From a virus: a stretch of 22,068 nt of DNA. Shown one piece after another: positions 1 to 7,354 of this stretch (within the stretch, counting starts at the first letter, position 1; every line of letters begins with the position of its first letter). The notes below the pieces were generated by a model, which was not told the DNA's origin, ran no database searches, and saw only the letters and a list, made by a program, of their open reading frames with translations. The translations under genes were made by a program, and so were the position numbers. The stretch covers positions 1 through 22,068 of the IMG/VR virus record IMGVR_UViG_3300024264_001434; one strand, given 5' to 3'.

Positions 1-3
1 CAT
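1..3 (-). CDS. start codon of a gene running off the window
   Basis: Only the ATG (positions 3-1, minus strand) is inside the window. It is called because it follows a GTAAATA late-type motif at 9-15 with exactly 5 bases between, the same layout as at seven other starts here. The motif contains the TAA stop of the preceding gene. Nothing can be said about the product. Confidence 0.5.
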
Positions 4-8
4 AAGTG

Positions 9-15
9 TATTTAC
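9..15 (-). promoter_or_regulatory. late-type promoter motif GTAAATA
   Basis: GTAAATA on the minus strand, 5 bases before the ATG at 3. It resembles the core of T4 late promoters (TATAAATA). The TAA stop of the gene at 12-350 lies inside it. No ribosome-binding site fits between motif and ATG. Confidence 0.5.
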
Positions 16-350
16 TTGCCGCGAATGTCTTTGACTAGGTTTTTAATATCACGTATTTCAGATAATACGGATTGAACATTTAGTTCTGCTTTTGCTGTTC
101 TGTCTGCAATAGTGCCAATAGTATGTACTGTCCAAAACCACCATGTAACAGCCGTCATAGCAAATGCACCTGCACCAATGCCGGCAATAATTTGCCAATC
201 CATTGATCCAAAGTACCATAGTACTACTCCGATTATAACATATAAGATAGGCGATACTTTAGCGTACAAGTCCCACCATCGTACATCACGCTTTATCTTA
301 TCAGGCTCGTTCTGAAAATTTTTAAAGATTATTGTTTTATTATTGCTCAT
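12..350 (-). CDS. small two-TM membrane protein, unknown
   Basis: A 112-residue protein starting MSNNKTIIF. Two hydrophobic segments at about residues 33-50 and 54-76 suggest a double-spanning inner-membrane protein. A charged C-terminal tail (about 80-112) looks helical and ends in DIRGK. The ATG at 350 was chosen because a late-type motif (356-362) lies 5 bases upstream. A longer in-frame reading from 581 would run through the antisense strand of the fibre gene and is unlikely. I do not recognise the family. It lies directly downstream of the fibre-like gene but has its own promoter motif. Confidence 0.75.
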   Translation of the reverse strand: MSNNKTIIFKNFQNEPDKIKRDVRWWDLYAKVSPILYVIIGVVLWYFGSMDWQIIAGIGAGAFAMTAVTWWFWTVHTIGTIADRTAKAELNVQSVLSEIRDIKNLVKDIRGK

Positions 351-355
351 ATCAA

Positions 356-362
356 TATTTAT
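356..362 (-). promoter_or_regulatory. late-type promoter motif ATAAATA
   Basis: GATAAATAT on the minus strand, 5 bases before the ATG at 350. It matches the T4 late promoter core. If transcription starts where it does in T4, the message begins at the start codon. Confidence 0.6.
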
Positions 363-393
363 CTTTGTGTGTAAATCTATTAATACGATAGTA

Positions 394-1491
394 TTATGTT
401 CCGATAAATCCCCATGATGACCAGTTACCTGGTGTACCACTTGCTGTACATACCCAACCAATTGGAGCAGTATTTTTTGGATTTTCATTCCACACTGTGT
501 CACCTTTGTTCCAGTGTCCGTTAGTTGGCGGCTTGTCCGCAACCATAAACAAACGATTTTGAAAACGTATGTTACCTGCAACTTCTAAATCCTCTGAAGG
601 ATTTTTTACACCAATACCTAGTTTACCGTAAACACGATGTGTACTACTAGTATTGCCTTCTTGACCAATTGTAACATCACCGTTAAAACTTACTTTAATA
701 CGTGCTTGGTCATCTGTTATTATACGTAAATTTTTATTATTATATGTTCCAATTTTAGCATCACCATCTTCAGCGTCAATAATAATATTAGTGTCATTAG
801 CAAAGTTGTACACTGCTAAATCACCTGCAGGCTTATCTGTACCAATACCTAGTCTATCTAAGTTAGGATCAAAGAACAATGTTTCAGCAACACTTAGACG
901 TCCTGCAACATTTAAATTACGTAAAGTACCTACTTCTTGTAAACTACTTTTACGAACAGTTCCTCCTAGTGTATCAAATGATAATACATCATTGCCGTCA
1001 ATCATAAACGAACGATCTTTGTGTATGTCTATAGGTTCAGTAGACCAAAATCTATCTGGATTGTTTTTGTAAATGAATTGTTTACTGTATTTGCCACCAC
1101 TCCATAAAAAGCCTGTGCCAACATTTGATTTACGTTTGTTTTTGTGTGTGAATTCTATAAACTGACGTTCTGTTTTTTCATCAGCAATAAGTTCTTTAGT
1201 AACAAGACTGTCAACTTCTAGTGTACCTTTTACATGAACATTACCAACAAAGTCTGCATTACCTTGTACTTGTATATCGCCCATAAGTGCATTAGTTTTA
1301 ATCTTATCAACAACAACAAAGCCGTCCATTATAGTTAAAACAGTTGCAGTTGCTTTGTCTAGTATACCTACAGAACTAAAATCTTGTAGTGGGCCACCTT
1401 TGATCCATTCCCCGTTGAACTCGCCTGATTTTAAATCAAGTTGTTCAACTCTAATCCCTTCGGGTTTGTCACCAAAAGTGGCCACGGGCAT
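394..1491 (-). CDS. fibre-like phage structural protein
   Basis: A 365-residue protein with the look of a phage fibre or appendage protein. Beta-rich repeats include 'NADFVGNVHVKGTLEVDSL' (about residues 78-96) and two copies of the pattern LGIG-x(5)-P-x-x-DL-x-V (about 215-230 and 291-306), common in trimeric fibre and tail-collar proteins. The C-terminus is rich in Gly, Trp and Thr (GNWSSWGFIGT). The start ATG overlaps the stop of the upstream membrane gene (TAATG), with GGAG 9 bases upstream. A perfect 6-bp hairpin (TAATAC/GTATTA, 381-396) overlaps the stop codon. The exact virion role (tail fibre, neck whisker or other) cannot be told from sequence alone. Confidence 0.7.
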   Translation of the reverse strand: MPVATFGDKPEGIRVEQLDLKSGEFNGEWIKGGPLQDFSSVGILDKATATVLTIMDGFVVVDKIKTNALMGDIQVQGNADFVGNVHVKGTLEVDSLVTKELIADEKTERQFIEFTHKNKRKSNVGTGFLWSGGKYSKQFIYKNNPDRFWSTEPIDIHKDRSFMIDGNDVLSFDTLGGTVRKSSLQEVGTLRNLNVAGRLSVAETLFFDPNLDRLGIGTDKPAGDLAVYNFANDTNIIIDAEDGDAKIGTYNNKNLRIITDDQARIKVSFNGDVTIGQEGNTSSTHRVYGKLGIGVKNPSEDLEVAGNIRFQNRLFMVADKPPTNGHWNKGDTVWNENPKNTAPIGWVCTASGTPGNWSSWGFIGT

Positions 1492-1718
1492 TAAACTATC
1501 TCCTCAACTATTCCTAGCACTTCTGCTAAAAATAATACTACTCCTCCGAGCATTAGTAAAAAACCTGAATCAGCAATAAAAATATCAGTGTACTCATTTG
1601 CTGTCCATAAAATATATCCTGCAACTGCCATTAGGCCCGATGCTACGAATCTAAATATACTTTTTACAATACTAACTGCAAAGTGTCCTTTGCTAGGATC
1701 TTTGTTTGCTATATTCAT
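1491..1718 (-). CDS. small membrane protein, unknown
   Basis: A 75-residue protein with two hydrophobic segments (about residues 20-40 and 50-72) and an acidic C-terminal end (EEIV). It starts 3 bases after the clpP stop, with AAGAAGG upstream, and its stop overlaps the start of the fibre gene as TAATG. It is therefore part of a translationally coupled operon with clpP and the fibre-like gene. I do not recognise the family. Confidence 0.75.
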   Translation of the reverse strand: MNIANKDPSKGHFAVSIVKSIFRFVASGLMAVAGYILWTANEYTDIFIADSGFLLMLGGVVLFLAEVLGIVEEIV

Positions 1719-1720
1719 AT

Positions 1721-2314
1721 TTAATCCCTTCTTTCGAAGATCTCATCAATTAAGCCATAATCAAGTGCTTCTTGTGCAGTCATAAACTTATCACGTTCCA
1801 TATCATTACTTAATTCGTCAAACTTTTTGCCTTTAGAATTATGTTTTTCATAGACGTATGTAAGTTCTTTTTTCAACTTGATAATTTCTTCTGCATGAAT
1901 TTGAATATCAGTTGCTTGTCCACTAGCACCACCACTTGGTTGATGTATCATGTGTCTAGCATGTGGTAACATAAATCGTTTACCTGGCTCTCCTGATTGT
2001 GCAAGTAGACTGCCCATTGAACATGCTTGGCCCATTACGTAAGTCCACACAGGTGATTTGATATATTGCATAGTATCATATATTGCCATACCACTGCTTA
2101 CTACGCCACCTGGTGAATTAATATAAAAGTTAATTGGCTTATCACGGTTTTGTGATTCTAAAAAAATCAATTGTGCTGTAATACTGTGTGCTACAGCGTC
2201 GTGAACCGGACCGTTTAAAAATACGATACGTTCTTTTAATAGTCTTGAAAAGATGTCATATGCTCTTTCGCCATTATGTTCTTTTTCAACGACCATTGGG
2301 ATTAGGTTACTCAT
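1721..2314 (-). CDS. clpP: ClpP-type serine protease
   Basis: A 197-residue protein that reads as ClpP along its full length. The catalytic triad is visible: Ser99 in GQACSMGS, His124 in HMIHQPSGG and Asp175 in MERDKFM. The oxyanion-loop region '[17 protein letters not shown]' is at 66-82. The length matches bacterial ClpP. In hosts ClpP forms a tetradecamer fed by ClpX or ClpA. A phage copy could redirect host proteolysis or act in virion maturation; which is not shown. The ATG overlaps the upstream gene's stop (TAATG), with GGAG 8 bases upstream. No ATPase partner is in the window, so it would have to use a host unfoldase or act alone. A second, divergent copy lies at 7562-8125. Confidence 0.93.
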   Translation of the reverse strand: MSNLIPMVVEKEHNGERAYDIFSRLLKERIVFLNGPVHDAVAHSITAQLIFLESQNRDKPINFYINSPGGVVSSGMAIYDTMQYIKSPVWTYVMGQACSMGSLLAQSGEPGKRFMLPHARHMIHQPSGGASGQATDIQIHAEEIIKLKKELTYVYEKHNSKGKKFDELSNDMERDKFMTAQEALDYGLIDEIFERRD

Positions 2315-3567
2315 TAATATACTCCTATCAGTATTGTTTCTGGGTTTATTCTACCATTCATTATAGTAGGGGTTGTTGTAAGTTTCTCAATCCAGTTTTC
2401 AAACTTTTTACGTGTATTGAGATTCTTGACTTCTTGTAATTGCTCCATAGGTTTTCGTAGAGTCCACCATACGCTTTCTTTTTCTTTATAGCGTTGTAGT
2501 GTTTGACCTTTAAGAGCCAATCCACTTCCTTCTCTACCAGTTCCTGTTGGATCTTCCATGTTAGTATAGTATATTCCAAGTTTTCTATTCTTGCTATTAA
2601 ACACAACAAGACATGTTGCTCCAATTAGTTTGTGTGGAAGAATACTTGAAATTGCATATTTCTCATCGGAAATTTTATATTTTAGTTTTTCAGTAAGTTT
2701 TTCAGGTGACTTTCTGCTTATTTTTCTAGGCTTTCTATTTGCTTTACTTTCTGCAATAATAGCATCACATGCACTAATAATAGCAACCATAAAGTCGTAT
2801 AGTTTTTTAATATCTCTTTTGTCGTAATGTGCATATGCTTCTTTTAGTTGTTTAGCATAATCTTTTTCTAGTTCTGAAAACTTAGAAGTATCAGGCGGAT
2901 TTAGTAATTCGTTGTATTCTTTAATTGCTGTTTCGTAAAATGCAGTTATATTTCTAGCATGTGGTTGTTTACATTGTTGTTGACGCAACCTTTGTAGGGG
3001 TTTAATCGCCTTAAAATCTTTAATCTTTCTATCTGTAAAATCATCTAATGCTTGTTCAAAGTCTTGCACCATTACAGCACATTGTTCTCTAATACGTTCT
3101 TGTATAGTAGGTTTCCATACTTTATCTTCTTTCTTTTGTTCTTCTTCTTTTTCTTCTACAATGTCTTGTGCAACATCAAGTATTTCATTTAACCATTTAT
3201 TGATGTATTCTGAATGAGGCTTTGGAGTTCCCATTGTACCTGGAAGACTTTCCCAGTATTCATTATACTTTTGATGTACATTTGGCATACCTTGTTTTAT
3301 TAGGTTACAAAGGCAACCTAATGTACTGTTAAATCTATTCTCAGGTGCTTTAGTAAGGACGCTATATTTGTCTTTCCATTCATCACTAGTCTTTACCCAA
3401 TCTAATGTATATCTTTTAAAATCGCTATTCTTCTTTTCTAAACGATAATATTGTAATGCATGATCCTTGCATCTGCTAAAGTAGGCACCTTCCCACTCTG
3501 CACTATCCGTGAAATCAGGAACAGATGCACTCTTCGGTCTTTTAACAAGTTGTTTTCTTTTTGCCAT
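2314..3567 (-). CDS. large charged protein, unknown
   Basis: About 417 residues, rich in Lys, Glu, Trp and Tyr, with no signal peptide or membrane segment. A Glu/Lys-rich stretch at about 140-150 ([13 protein letters not shown]) may be a flexible linker or coiled coil. A C-terminal part (about 310-419) contains short beta-like stretches ([23 protein letters not shown]). GGAG lies 10 bases before the ATG at 3567 (MAKRKQ) but only 4 bases before an ATG at 3573 (MLMAKRK), so I prefer 3567. It is the first gene of the operon read from the promoter at 3600-3628 and overlaps clpP by one base. I do not recognise the family. Confidence 0.75.
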   Translation of the reverse strand: MAKRKQLVKRPKSASVPDFTDSAEWEGAYFSRCKDHALQYYRLEKKNSDFKRYTLDWVKTSDEWKDKYSVLTKAPENRFNSTLGCLCNLIKQGMPNVHQKYNEYWESLPGTMGTPKPHSEYINKWLNEILDVAQDIVEEKEEEQKKEDKVWKPTIQERIREQCAVMVQDFEQALDDFTDRKIKDFKAIKPLQRLRQQQCKQPHARNITAFYETAIKEYNELLNPPDTSKFSELEKDYAKQLKEAYAHYDKRDIKKLYDFMVAIISACDAIIAESKANRKPRKISRKSPEKLTEKLKYKISDEKYAISSILPHKLIGATCLVVFNSKNRKLGIYYTNMEDPTGTGREGSGLALKGQTLQRYKEKESVWWTLRKPMEQLQEVKNLNTRKKFENWIEKLTTTPTIMNGRINPETILIGVY

Positions 3568-3599
3568 CAGCATAAAACTCCAAATAAAGTATTGTTTAA

Positions 3600-3628
3600 A
3601 TTATATATAGTCTTTTTAAAAAAAGCAA
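3600..3628 (-). promoter_or_regulatory. sigma70-type promoter
   Basis: Minus strand TTGCTT, 17 bases, then a perfect TATAAT. It drives the operon of the 417-residue protein, clpP, the membrane gene and the fibre gene. The -35 is weaker than in the other such promoters here. Confidence 0.6.
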
Positions 3629-3670
3629 GAGGTTTTATGAGTCAATCTGCTCAATTGTGAGGATTTGTTA

Positions 3671-3910
3671 CTATTTGTCGAAGTAAAACTTAGAACCCCA
3701 TGAAGATTTAATCTTACTGAGGATTGAGGCATTACAACCAATAACCTTCTGTGTTGAATTATTATCAATAATAGTATTGTATTTGATCCAAGTCCAGAAC
3801 TGAACAAAGTCTGCGTCAGTTGTTCCAGGTTTCGCTACTACTTTATATCTATTAATAACAGGTATTTCAATAGTAAGTTTACCTTTGTTGGTTTGTAATT
3901 GTGCTTTCAT
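3671..3910 (-). CDS. small protein, unknown
   Basis: A 79-residue soluble-looking protein starting MKAQLQTNKGKL. It contains alternating hydrophobic stretches early (LTIEIPVINRYKVVAK) and a Ser/Lys-rich C-terminus (SKIKSSWGSKFYFDK). It starts one base after the stop of the upstream secreted protein and has no clear ribosome-binding site, so translation is probably coupled. The 100 bases that follow contain only the promoter for the next operon and a short imperfect hairpin (CTCA/TGAG near 3647). Family unknown. Confidence 0.65.
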   Translation of the reverse strand: MKAQLQTNKGKLTIEIPVINRYKVVAKPGTTDADFVQFWTWIKYNTIIDNNSTQKVIGCNASILSKIKSSWGSKFYFDK

Positions 3911-3911
3911 T

Positions 3912-4301
3912 TTATGTTGATTTGCCTTCGTTAATCACAGGACCAAAGTTTGCACCTGGCATTACAATACATGCAAAATCTACAGCAGGCATTATAACAA
4001 TTGAAACTGAAAAGGTTATTGGGTTGGCCCATATAACCATTGGTCCTCTAAGAAACTGTCCATTTGGTAAACTCCATGTAACTAATGCTTGTGCTGTCGG
4101 TATTTCACCGTGATCTCTCAATAGTTTTTCAACAACTGGAGCAGGTCCACAATCAACCAAAATAGGTAACTTCATTACGCCCTGATTAGGTTCTTGTTGA
4201 GGGGGTGGTGTTTCCTGAGCAACTAATGGTTGTATCAACATACCTCCGGAAAGCAATATTGCTCCGATGGTTAATGTTAAAGTTTTAAATAGATGTTTCA
4301 T
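3912..4301 (-). CDS. secreted/periplasmic protein, unknown
   Basis: A 129-residue protein with a clear Sec signal peptide: MKHLFK, a hydrophobic core to about residue 23, then QPLVAQ-ETPPPQQ, with cleavage likely after VAQ. The mature part begins with a Pro/Gln linker. It has two Cys (VDCGPAP, FACIVMP) that could form a disulfide in the periplasm. The ATG at 4301 lies 5 bases after an ATAAATA motif that abuts the CCA end of tRNA-Ser. Family unknown. Confidence 0.75.
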   Translation of the reverse strand: MKHLFKTLTLTIGAILLSGGMLIQPLVAQETPPPQQEPNQGVMKLPILVDCGPAPVVEKLLRDHGEIPTAQALVTWSLPNGQFLRGPMVIWANPITFSVSIVIMPAVDFACIVMPGANFGPVINEGKST

Positions 4302-4306
4302 ACTGT

Positions 4307-4313
4307 TATTTAT
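4307..4313 (-). promoter_or_regulatory. late-type promoter motif ATAAATA
   Basis: ATAAATA on the minus strand, starting at the last base of the tRNA-Ser CCA end and followed by 5 bases (ACAGT) and the ATG at 4301. T4 late-promoter core with a fixed distance to the start codon. Confidence 0.6.
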
Positions 4314-4402
4314 GGCGGAAGGACTGGGATTCGAACCCAGGGAAGAGTTACCCCTTCGTCGGTTTAGTAAACCGGTGCTTTAAGCCGCTCAGCCATCCTT
4401 CC
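4313..4402 (-). tRNA. tRNA-Ser (anticodon ACT)
   Basis: A 90-base class II tRNA. Acceptor GGAAGGA pairs with TCCTTCC, followed by G73 and an encoded CCA. Anticodon loop TTACTAA gives ACT. The long variable arm has a 6-bp stem (GAAGGG/CTCTTC), and the T arm is CTGGG-TTCGAAT-CCCAG. G73 and the long variable arm fit serine. Position 27-43 of the anticodon stem is mismatched. A34 is unusual: the ordinary bacterial isoacceptor has GCT. Confidence 0.9.
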
Positions 4403-4408
4403 ACAAGT

Positions 4409-4501
4409 TTAACTTATAGTAATCATCCACGGCTCTCCGTAGATCAAAACGTGTATACTGTTAACAACGAGTGCAACTCCTAATATTTCTAAGTAACCCA
4501 T
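4409..4501 (-). CDS. 30-residue membrane peptide
   Basis: A short ORF encoding 30 residues (MGYLEILGVALVVN... ending WMITIS). It is mostly one hydrophobic segment, so probably a single-pass membrane peptide. Its ATG overlaps the stop of the upstream gene as TAATG, the same coupling seen at other joints in this region, and it fills the gap before tRNA-Ser with 6 bases to spare. It has no independent ribosome-binding site. Function unknown; the coupling is the main evidence that it is real. Confidence 0.5.
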   Translation of the reverse strand: MGYLEILGVALVVNSIHVLIYGEPWMITIS

Positions 4502-4737
4502 TACTTTTCTTCTTTCCTTGTATTAACTTCTTGCTTGTGTACTACAAACTTTTCTACTTCAGACGGTTGTTTTACTAACCATCCACCTTCATTAACAATA
4601 AAGACATCACCAGGTCTGTATAACCAATGGTCTTTAGGTTTGCCATCTTGAGTGAGACCCATTACTTCTCCAGGCCAGTCCCCTGCAACTCTAAAGTTCT
4701 TACCAAATTGTTCTACAGTATAATCAAGCCACATCAT
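4501..4737 (-). CDS. small soluble protein, unknown
   Basis: A 78-residue protein (MMWLDYTVEQF...) with several Trp and Gly, and a beta-like middle part 'YRPGDVFIVNEGGWLVKQ' (about 41-58) followed by a charged tail (NTRKEEK). ATGs at 4737 and 4734 both overlap the upstream stop (ATGATG), so the start is uncertain by one residue. It is the third gene of an operon of tiny genes that ends with tRNA-Ser. Family unknown. Confidence 0.65.
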   Translation of the reverse strand: MMWLDYTVEQFGKNFRVAGDWPGEVMGLTQDGKPKDHWLYRPGDVFIVNEGGWLVKQPSEVEKFVVHKQEVNTRKEEK

Positions 4738-4922
4738 AGATCAGTCTCGTTTATTTGTATACAAATTGCTTGAGTTGACAGATTAAAGTAACCGTCACCT
4801 TTACCTACTTGTTCACTTAACATATCTCTCATACGAAAACATTCGTCCATAGTTCCTGGTAAGTCAACAACTGTACTAAAGGCTAGTCCTGCTTCTATCC
4901 ATATATAAACTAGATACCACAT
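4734..4922 (-). CDS. small protein, unknown
   Basis: A 62-residue protein (MWYLVYIWIEAGLAF...). It has a hydrophobic N-terminus, then a part with two Cys (DECFRMRDML, TQAICIQ) that suggests either a secreted small protein or a compact fold. Its ATG overlaps the upstream stop as TAATG, and its stop overlaps the next start. Family unknown. Confidence 0.65.
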   Translation of the reverse strand: MWYLVYIWIEAGLAFSTVVDLPGTMDECFRMRDMLSEQVGKGDGYFNLSTQAICIQINETDL

Positions 4923-5083
4923 TACACAGTTTCCTTGCTTGATTTTATCAAACCGTAAACCTCAATTAGGTTGCTGATTTGTGTAGCAAGGTGTGGCCAT
5001 TTTTCTGTAAGTGTTTCTGCGAAACTATTACGTTCTTCAATTGACATCCTTGCGAATTGTTCAACTAGTGTATTAGTATCCAT
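4922..5083 (-). CDS. 53-residue protein, unknown
   Basis: A short gene of 53 residues starting MDTNTLVEQFARMS. It reads as two or three amphipathic helices with no membrane segment. It has a strong ribosome-binding site (AAGGAG, 7 bases before ATG) and is the first gene after the sigma70-type promoter at 5110-5138. Its stop overlaps the next ATG as TAATG. Promoter, ribosome site and coupling together make it a convincing gene despite its size. Function unknown. Confidence 0.75.
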   Translation of the reverse strand: MDTNTLVEQFARMSIEERNSFAETLTEKWPHLATQISNLIEVYGLIKSSKETV

Positions 5084-5109
5084 TTGTTTACTCCTTATTG
5101 TGTAAATTT

Positions 5110-5138
5110 AATATACTACAAAAAGTAATGTTTGTCAA
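5110..5138 (-). promoter_or_regulatory. sigma70-type promoter TTGACA-17-TATATT
   Basis: Minus strand TTGACA (5138-5133), 17 bases, TATATT (5115-5110). It lies just after the stop of the gene at 5143 and about 27 bases before the ATG at 5083. Confidence 0.8.
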
Positions 5139-5142
5139 CCTC

Positions 5143-5424
5143 TTATAGATATTCAAGTTGTCCTGTAACTGTGTACATCTTTATAATAATTGATTCTACA
5201 TCACTTTCAGTCAAGAAACCTTTCACTGTATCACCATTTTCTGTGATACCAGGCATTTCAACTTGACTATCACCTTTGAATACAGCAATCTCGTATAAGC
5301 CTTTGCGTCCGCCATAACTTACTTCATTCTGTATAATTGACAGTTCATATCCACCAAAGCGTACTTTGGCTTGTATGCCTTTAGGCATTAACGTTTCATT
5401 AAATTTTATATCATTAAAAGTCAT
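5143..5424 (-). CDS. small soluble protein, unknown
   Basis: A 93-residue protein (MTFNDIKFNETLMPKG...). It is beta-rich (AKVRFGGYELSIIQNEVSYGG), with no signal or membrane segment. Its start lies inside the end of the upstream gene (11-base overlap), preceded by GAGG and AGGAG. Last gene of the tRNA-Leu operon before the next promoter. Family unknown. Confidence 0.7.
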   Translation of the reverse strand: MTFNDIKFNETLMPKGIQAKVRFGGYELSIIQNEVSYGGRKGLYEIAVFKGDSQVEMPGITENGDTVKGFLTESDVESIIIKMYTVTGQLEYL

Positions 5425-5827
5425 TATCCTCTTCTCCTTTGTCTAAATCTTCTCTTAATTGTTTTAGTTGTTCGGAAGTCATACCAGTAACCTCGCCGAT
5501 ACTTTGTTGTAATTTTACTGCATCTGGATGATCTGAATACACACCACCTTTTTCAAAATCACGTTCGTCTAAGATAGGACCTTTGGTATCACTATCACGC
5601 ATCATCATAGTAAATTCTTCAAGTAAGCGATCTTTAATGAAAGTTTCTAAATTCATATCAGTATTGTTTTCTATCTCTATATCTAAATCACTAACAATAG
5701 GTGTATGTGCATCTGCCCACATCATTGGTATTCCGTCTTCACCATAATAGACTTCTACGATTTCATACCAAAACAAATCCGGAGATTCTTTTTGGTAGCG
5801 GCGCATTATTCTAAAGTTCCAAGTCAT
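5414..5827 (-). CDS. acidic protein, unknown
   Basis: A 137-residue protein (MTWNFRIMRRY...). The N-terminal part 'FWYEIVEVYYGEDGIPMMWAD' (about 19-39) suggests a beta sheet; the C-terminal part is acidic and helical and ends GEEDNDF. Its ATG overlaps the upstream stop as ATGA. Second protein gene of the operon that begins with tRNA-Leu. I do not recognise a named family. Confidence 0.72.
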   Translation of the reverse strand: MTWNFRIMRRYQKESPDLFWYEIVEVYYGEDGIPMMWADAHTPIVSDLDIEIENNTDMNLETFIKDRLLEEFTMMMRDSDTKGPILDERDFEKGGVYSDHPDAVKLQQSIGEVTGMTSEQLKQLREDLDKGEEDNDF

Positions 5828-5976
5828 TTTGTTATCTCTCTAATTTTTAATTTATAATCGTACATGGAATTGTGTCCATTGAATTTTATAAGACAGTCTG
5901 TTATAGTATAGTTCTTCCATTGTACTGTTTGTCCTGATGGGTATGTAACTTCATATGTTCTTATTACGGTATCCAT
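5824..5976 (-). CDS. 50-residue protein, unknown
   Basis: A short gene of 50 residues starting MDTVIRTYEV. It looks like a small beta protein (YEVTYPSGQTVQWKNYTITD). AGGA lies 8 bases before the ATG. Its TGA stop overlaps the next ATG (ATGA), which supports it as a real coupled gene. It starts 25 bases after tRNA-Leu and shares its transcript. Function unknown. Confidence 0.7.
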   Translation of the reverse strand: MDTVIRTYEVTYPSGQTVQWKNYTITDCLIKFNGHNSMYDYKLKIREITK

Positions 5977-6000
5977 TTAGTTTGTCCTATATAGTTGCGT

Positions 6001-6087
6001 TGGTGCGGGCGGCGAGACTCGAACTCGCACGAACATACGTTCTCAAGATTTTAAGTCTTGTGTGTCTACCTATTCCACCACGCCCGC
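6001..6087 (-). tRNA. tRNA-Leu (anticodon TAA)
   Basis: An 87-base class II tRNA. Acceptor GCGGGCG pairs with CGCCCGC, then A73 and an encoded CCA. Anticodon stem CAAGA/TCTTG closes the loop CTTAAAA, giving TAA. D arm TGGTGGAATAGGTAGACAC is the typical leucine form; long variable arm and T loop TTCGAGT present. It reads TTA, a frequent codon in AT-rich genomes. Confidence 0.95.
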
Positions 6088-6148
6088 GGCTAACGCCTTT
6101 AATTAATCTGATTGTATTGCTCCCAAGGAAACGTCTTACTGTTTATAT

Positions 6149-6177
6149 ACTATACTATCGAACGATATAGATGTCAA
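6149..6177 (-). promoter_or_regulatory. sigma70-type promoter TTGACA-17-TATAGT
   Basis: Minus strand TTGACA (6177-6172), 17 bases, TATAGT (6154-6149), upstream of tRNA-Leu. The TGA stop of the gene at 6174-6857 lies inside the -35 element. Confidence 0.8.
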
Positions 6178-6857
6178 CTATTTTGTATATAAAAATATGT
6201 TTTTTTGAGCAATTTTTTTATGACAGGATGTCTTGTGTTAAAGTTCCATGCAGTTAGATATCCTACTAGGTTAGGTGAAAGTAAGTTTCCTAGTTTGTCA
6301 CGAAGTTCAGTTGTACTGTTTGCTTTTCGTAACATATCTAATGCTTGTTCTTTGTCTGCGTGTCTTAGCAGTTCGCTTGAGATATTCTTTGCAAAGGCTT
6401 CTATCTCATCTTGATTACCTAAATACTTTTGTTCTCTATCAGTTGCACGAAAGCCTTTTTGTGTCGCAAAGTCTCTTTTACGATATTGATTACTATGAAT
6501 CATTTCATGTTCAAGTGCATCAATAACTCTAAATTTAATTTCTTCTATGGTATCTGCTGAAAACTTTATACCATTTTTGTTTTTTGGGTTAAACAATAAA
6601 TCAATTCTATAAGGATCTAATTCATCTTCATCGTCCCATGGATCATATGTCGCATTAAGATTCATATCATTAACATCAACGTTGTCAGTGTAGTCTACTG
6701 ACACTTTTTCAACTCCTAGACCTGCTATTAGGCTTTTTAACTTCCTAGCAACATACTTAGGTTGAAGATTGTCTTTAGTAAGATAAGTTAGAAAAGGTTC
6801 TAATATCTTTGCTAGTTCTGATCTGTCTTGAGGTTGTTGTACTTCATATAAACGCAT
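6174..6857 (-). CDS. HExxH putative zinc metallopeptidase
   Basis: A 227-residue protein with HEMIH at residues 117-121 (context IDALEHEMIHSNQYRKR), the zinc-binding and catalytic HExxH of many metallopeptidases. A possible third zinc ligand is an acidic residue in 'GNQDEIEAFAKNIS' about 30 residues later, which is a guess. There is no signal peptide, so it probably acts in the cytoplasm or in particles. The ATG lies 5 bases after a TTAAATA motif (6863-6869) that contains the upstream stop, which argues for late expression. A role in virion assembly or in opening the host envelope is possible but not shown. Confidence 0.72.
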   Translation of the reverse strand: MRLYEVQQPQDRSELAKILEPFLTYLTKDNLQPKYVARKLKSLIAGLGVEKVSVDYTDNVDVNDMNLNATYDPWDDEDELDPYRIDLLFNPKNKNGIKFSADTIEEIKFRVIDALEHEMIHSNQYRKRDFATQKGFRATDREQKYLGNQDEIEAFAKNISSELLRHADKEQALDMLRKANSTTELRDKLGNLLSPNLVGYLTAWNFNTRHPVIKKLLKKTYFYIQNS

Positions 6858-6862
6858 AATGC

Positions 6863-6869
6863 TATTTAA
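6863..6869 (-). promoter_or_regulatory. late-type promoter motif TTAAATA
   Basis: TTAAATA on the minus strand, 5 bases (GCATT) before the ATG at 6857; overlaps the TAA stop of the upstream gene (6866-6868). A variant of the ATAAATA motif, kept because of the identical spacing. Confidence 0.45.
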
Positions 6870-7354
6870 CCTAATTTGTATTCAAAATTTTGAGATACGC
6901 CATTTATATGTACTTGCTTTGCACCATTCTTAATATGAAAATGTGTTGCCATAGGTGTTAATGGAGATAGTGTTACTAGTCTACTAAACTTGTTTTCAAT
7001 AGTCCATTCTCTTAATTTTGTAATTATTTCTCTACCTGCTCCACGTTTGCGTGACCAAACAGTGTATGCAATAACAATCTCGCCTCGCTGGCCCTCTTGG
7101 TTAGCCGCTTGTGACATATAATCCATTTCTCTAACTGTAAATGGAACCTCAGGGCATAGTGCTATACAAACGATTGCTTCGATCTCATCGTTGTATTTTA
7201 ATCCAAATATTTTACGTCCATTTGTAATTCTAAAACCTAGTGTAAGTTCCGGTCTAACTGGATCCTCACTTACATCAATGTCGTCTAGTTCAACTAGTTC
7301 AGTACCTTTTACCCACTTAAAAAAGTCTTCAACACTGTCTTTAATTTTCATCAT
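6866..7354 (-). CDS. GNAT-like N-acetyltransferase
   Basis: About 162 residues. The pattern 'AYTVWSRKRGAGREIITKLREWTIEN' (mid-protein) matches the GNAT acetyl-CoA-binding motif R-x-x-G-x-G/A and its helix. The following 'SRLVTLSPLTPMATHFHIKNGAKQV' fits the next GNAT strand and the 'FY.K.GF' region. The substrate is unknown. Possible starts are ATGs at 7363, 7354 and 7351. AAGGA is 2 bases from the first and 11 from the second, so I chose 7354 with reserve. It overlaps the end of the upstream small gene. Confidence 0.7.
   Translation of the reverse strand: MMKIKDSVEDFFKWVKGTELVELDDIDVSEDPVRPELTLGFRITNGRKIFGLKYNDEIEAIVCIALCPEVPFTVREMDYMSQAANQEGQRGEIVIAYTVWSRKRGAGREIITKLREWTIENKFSRLVTLSPLTPMATHFHIKNGAKQVHINGVSQNFEYKLG

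Noticed and set aside
351-581. Extension of the first membrane gene to an ATG at 581 (189 residues)
   Set aside because: The extra part runs antisense through the fibre gene and ignores the late-type motif 5 bases before the ATG at 350.
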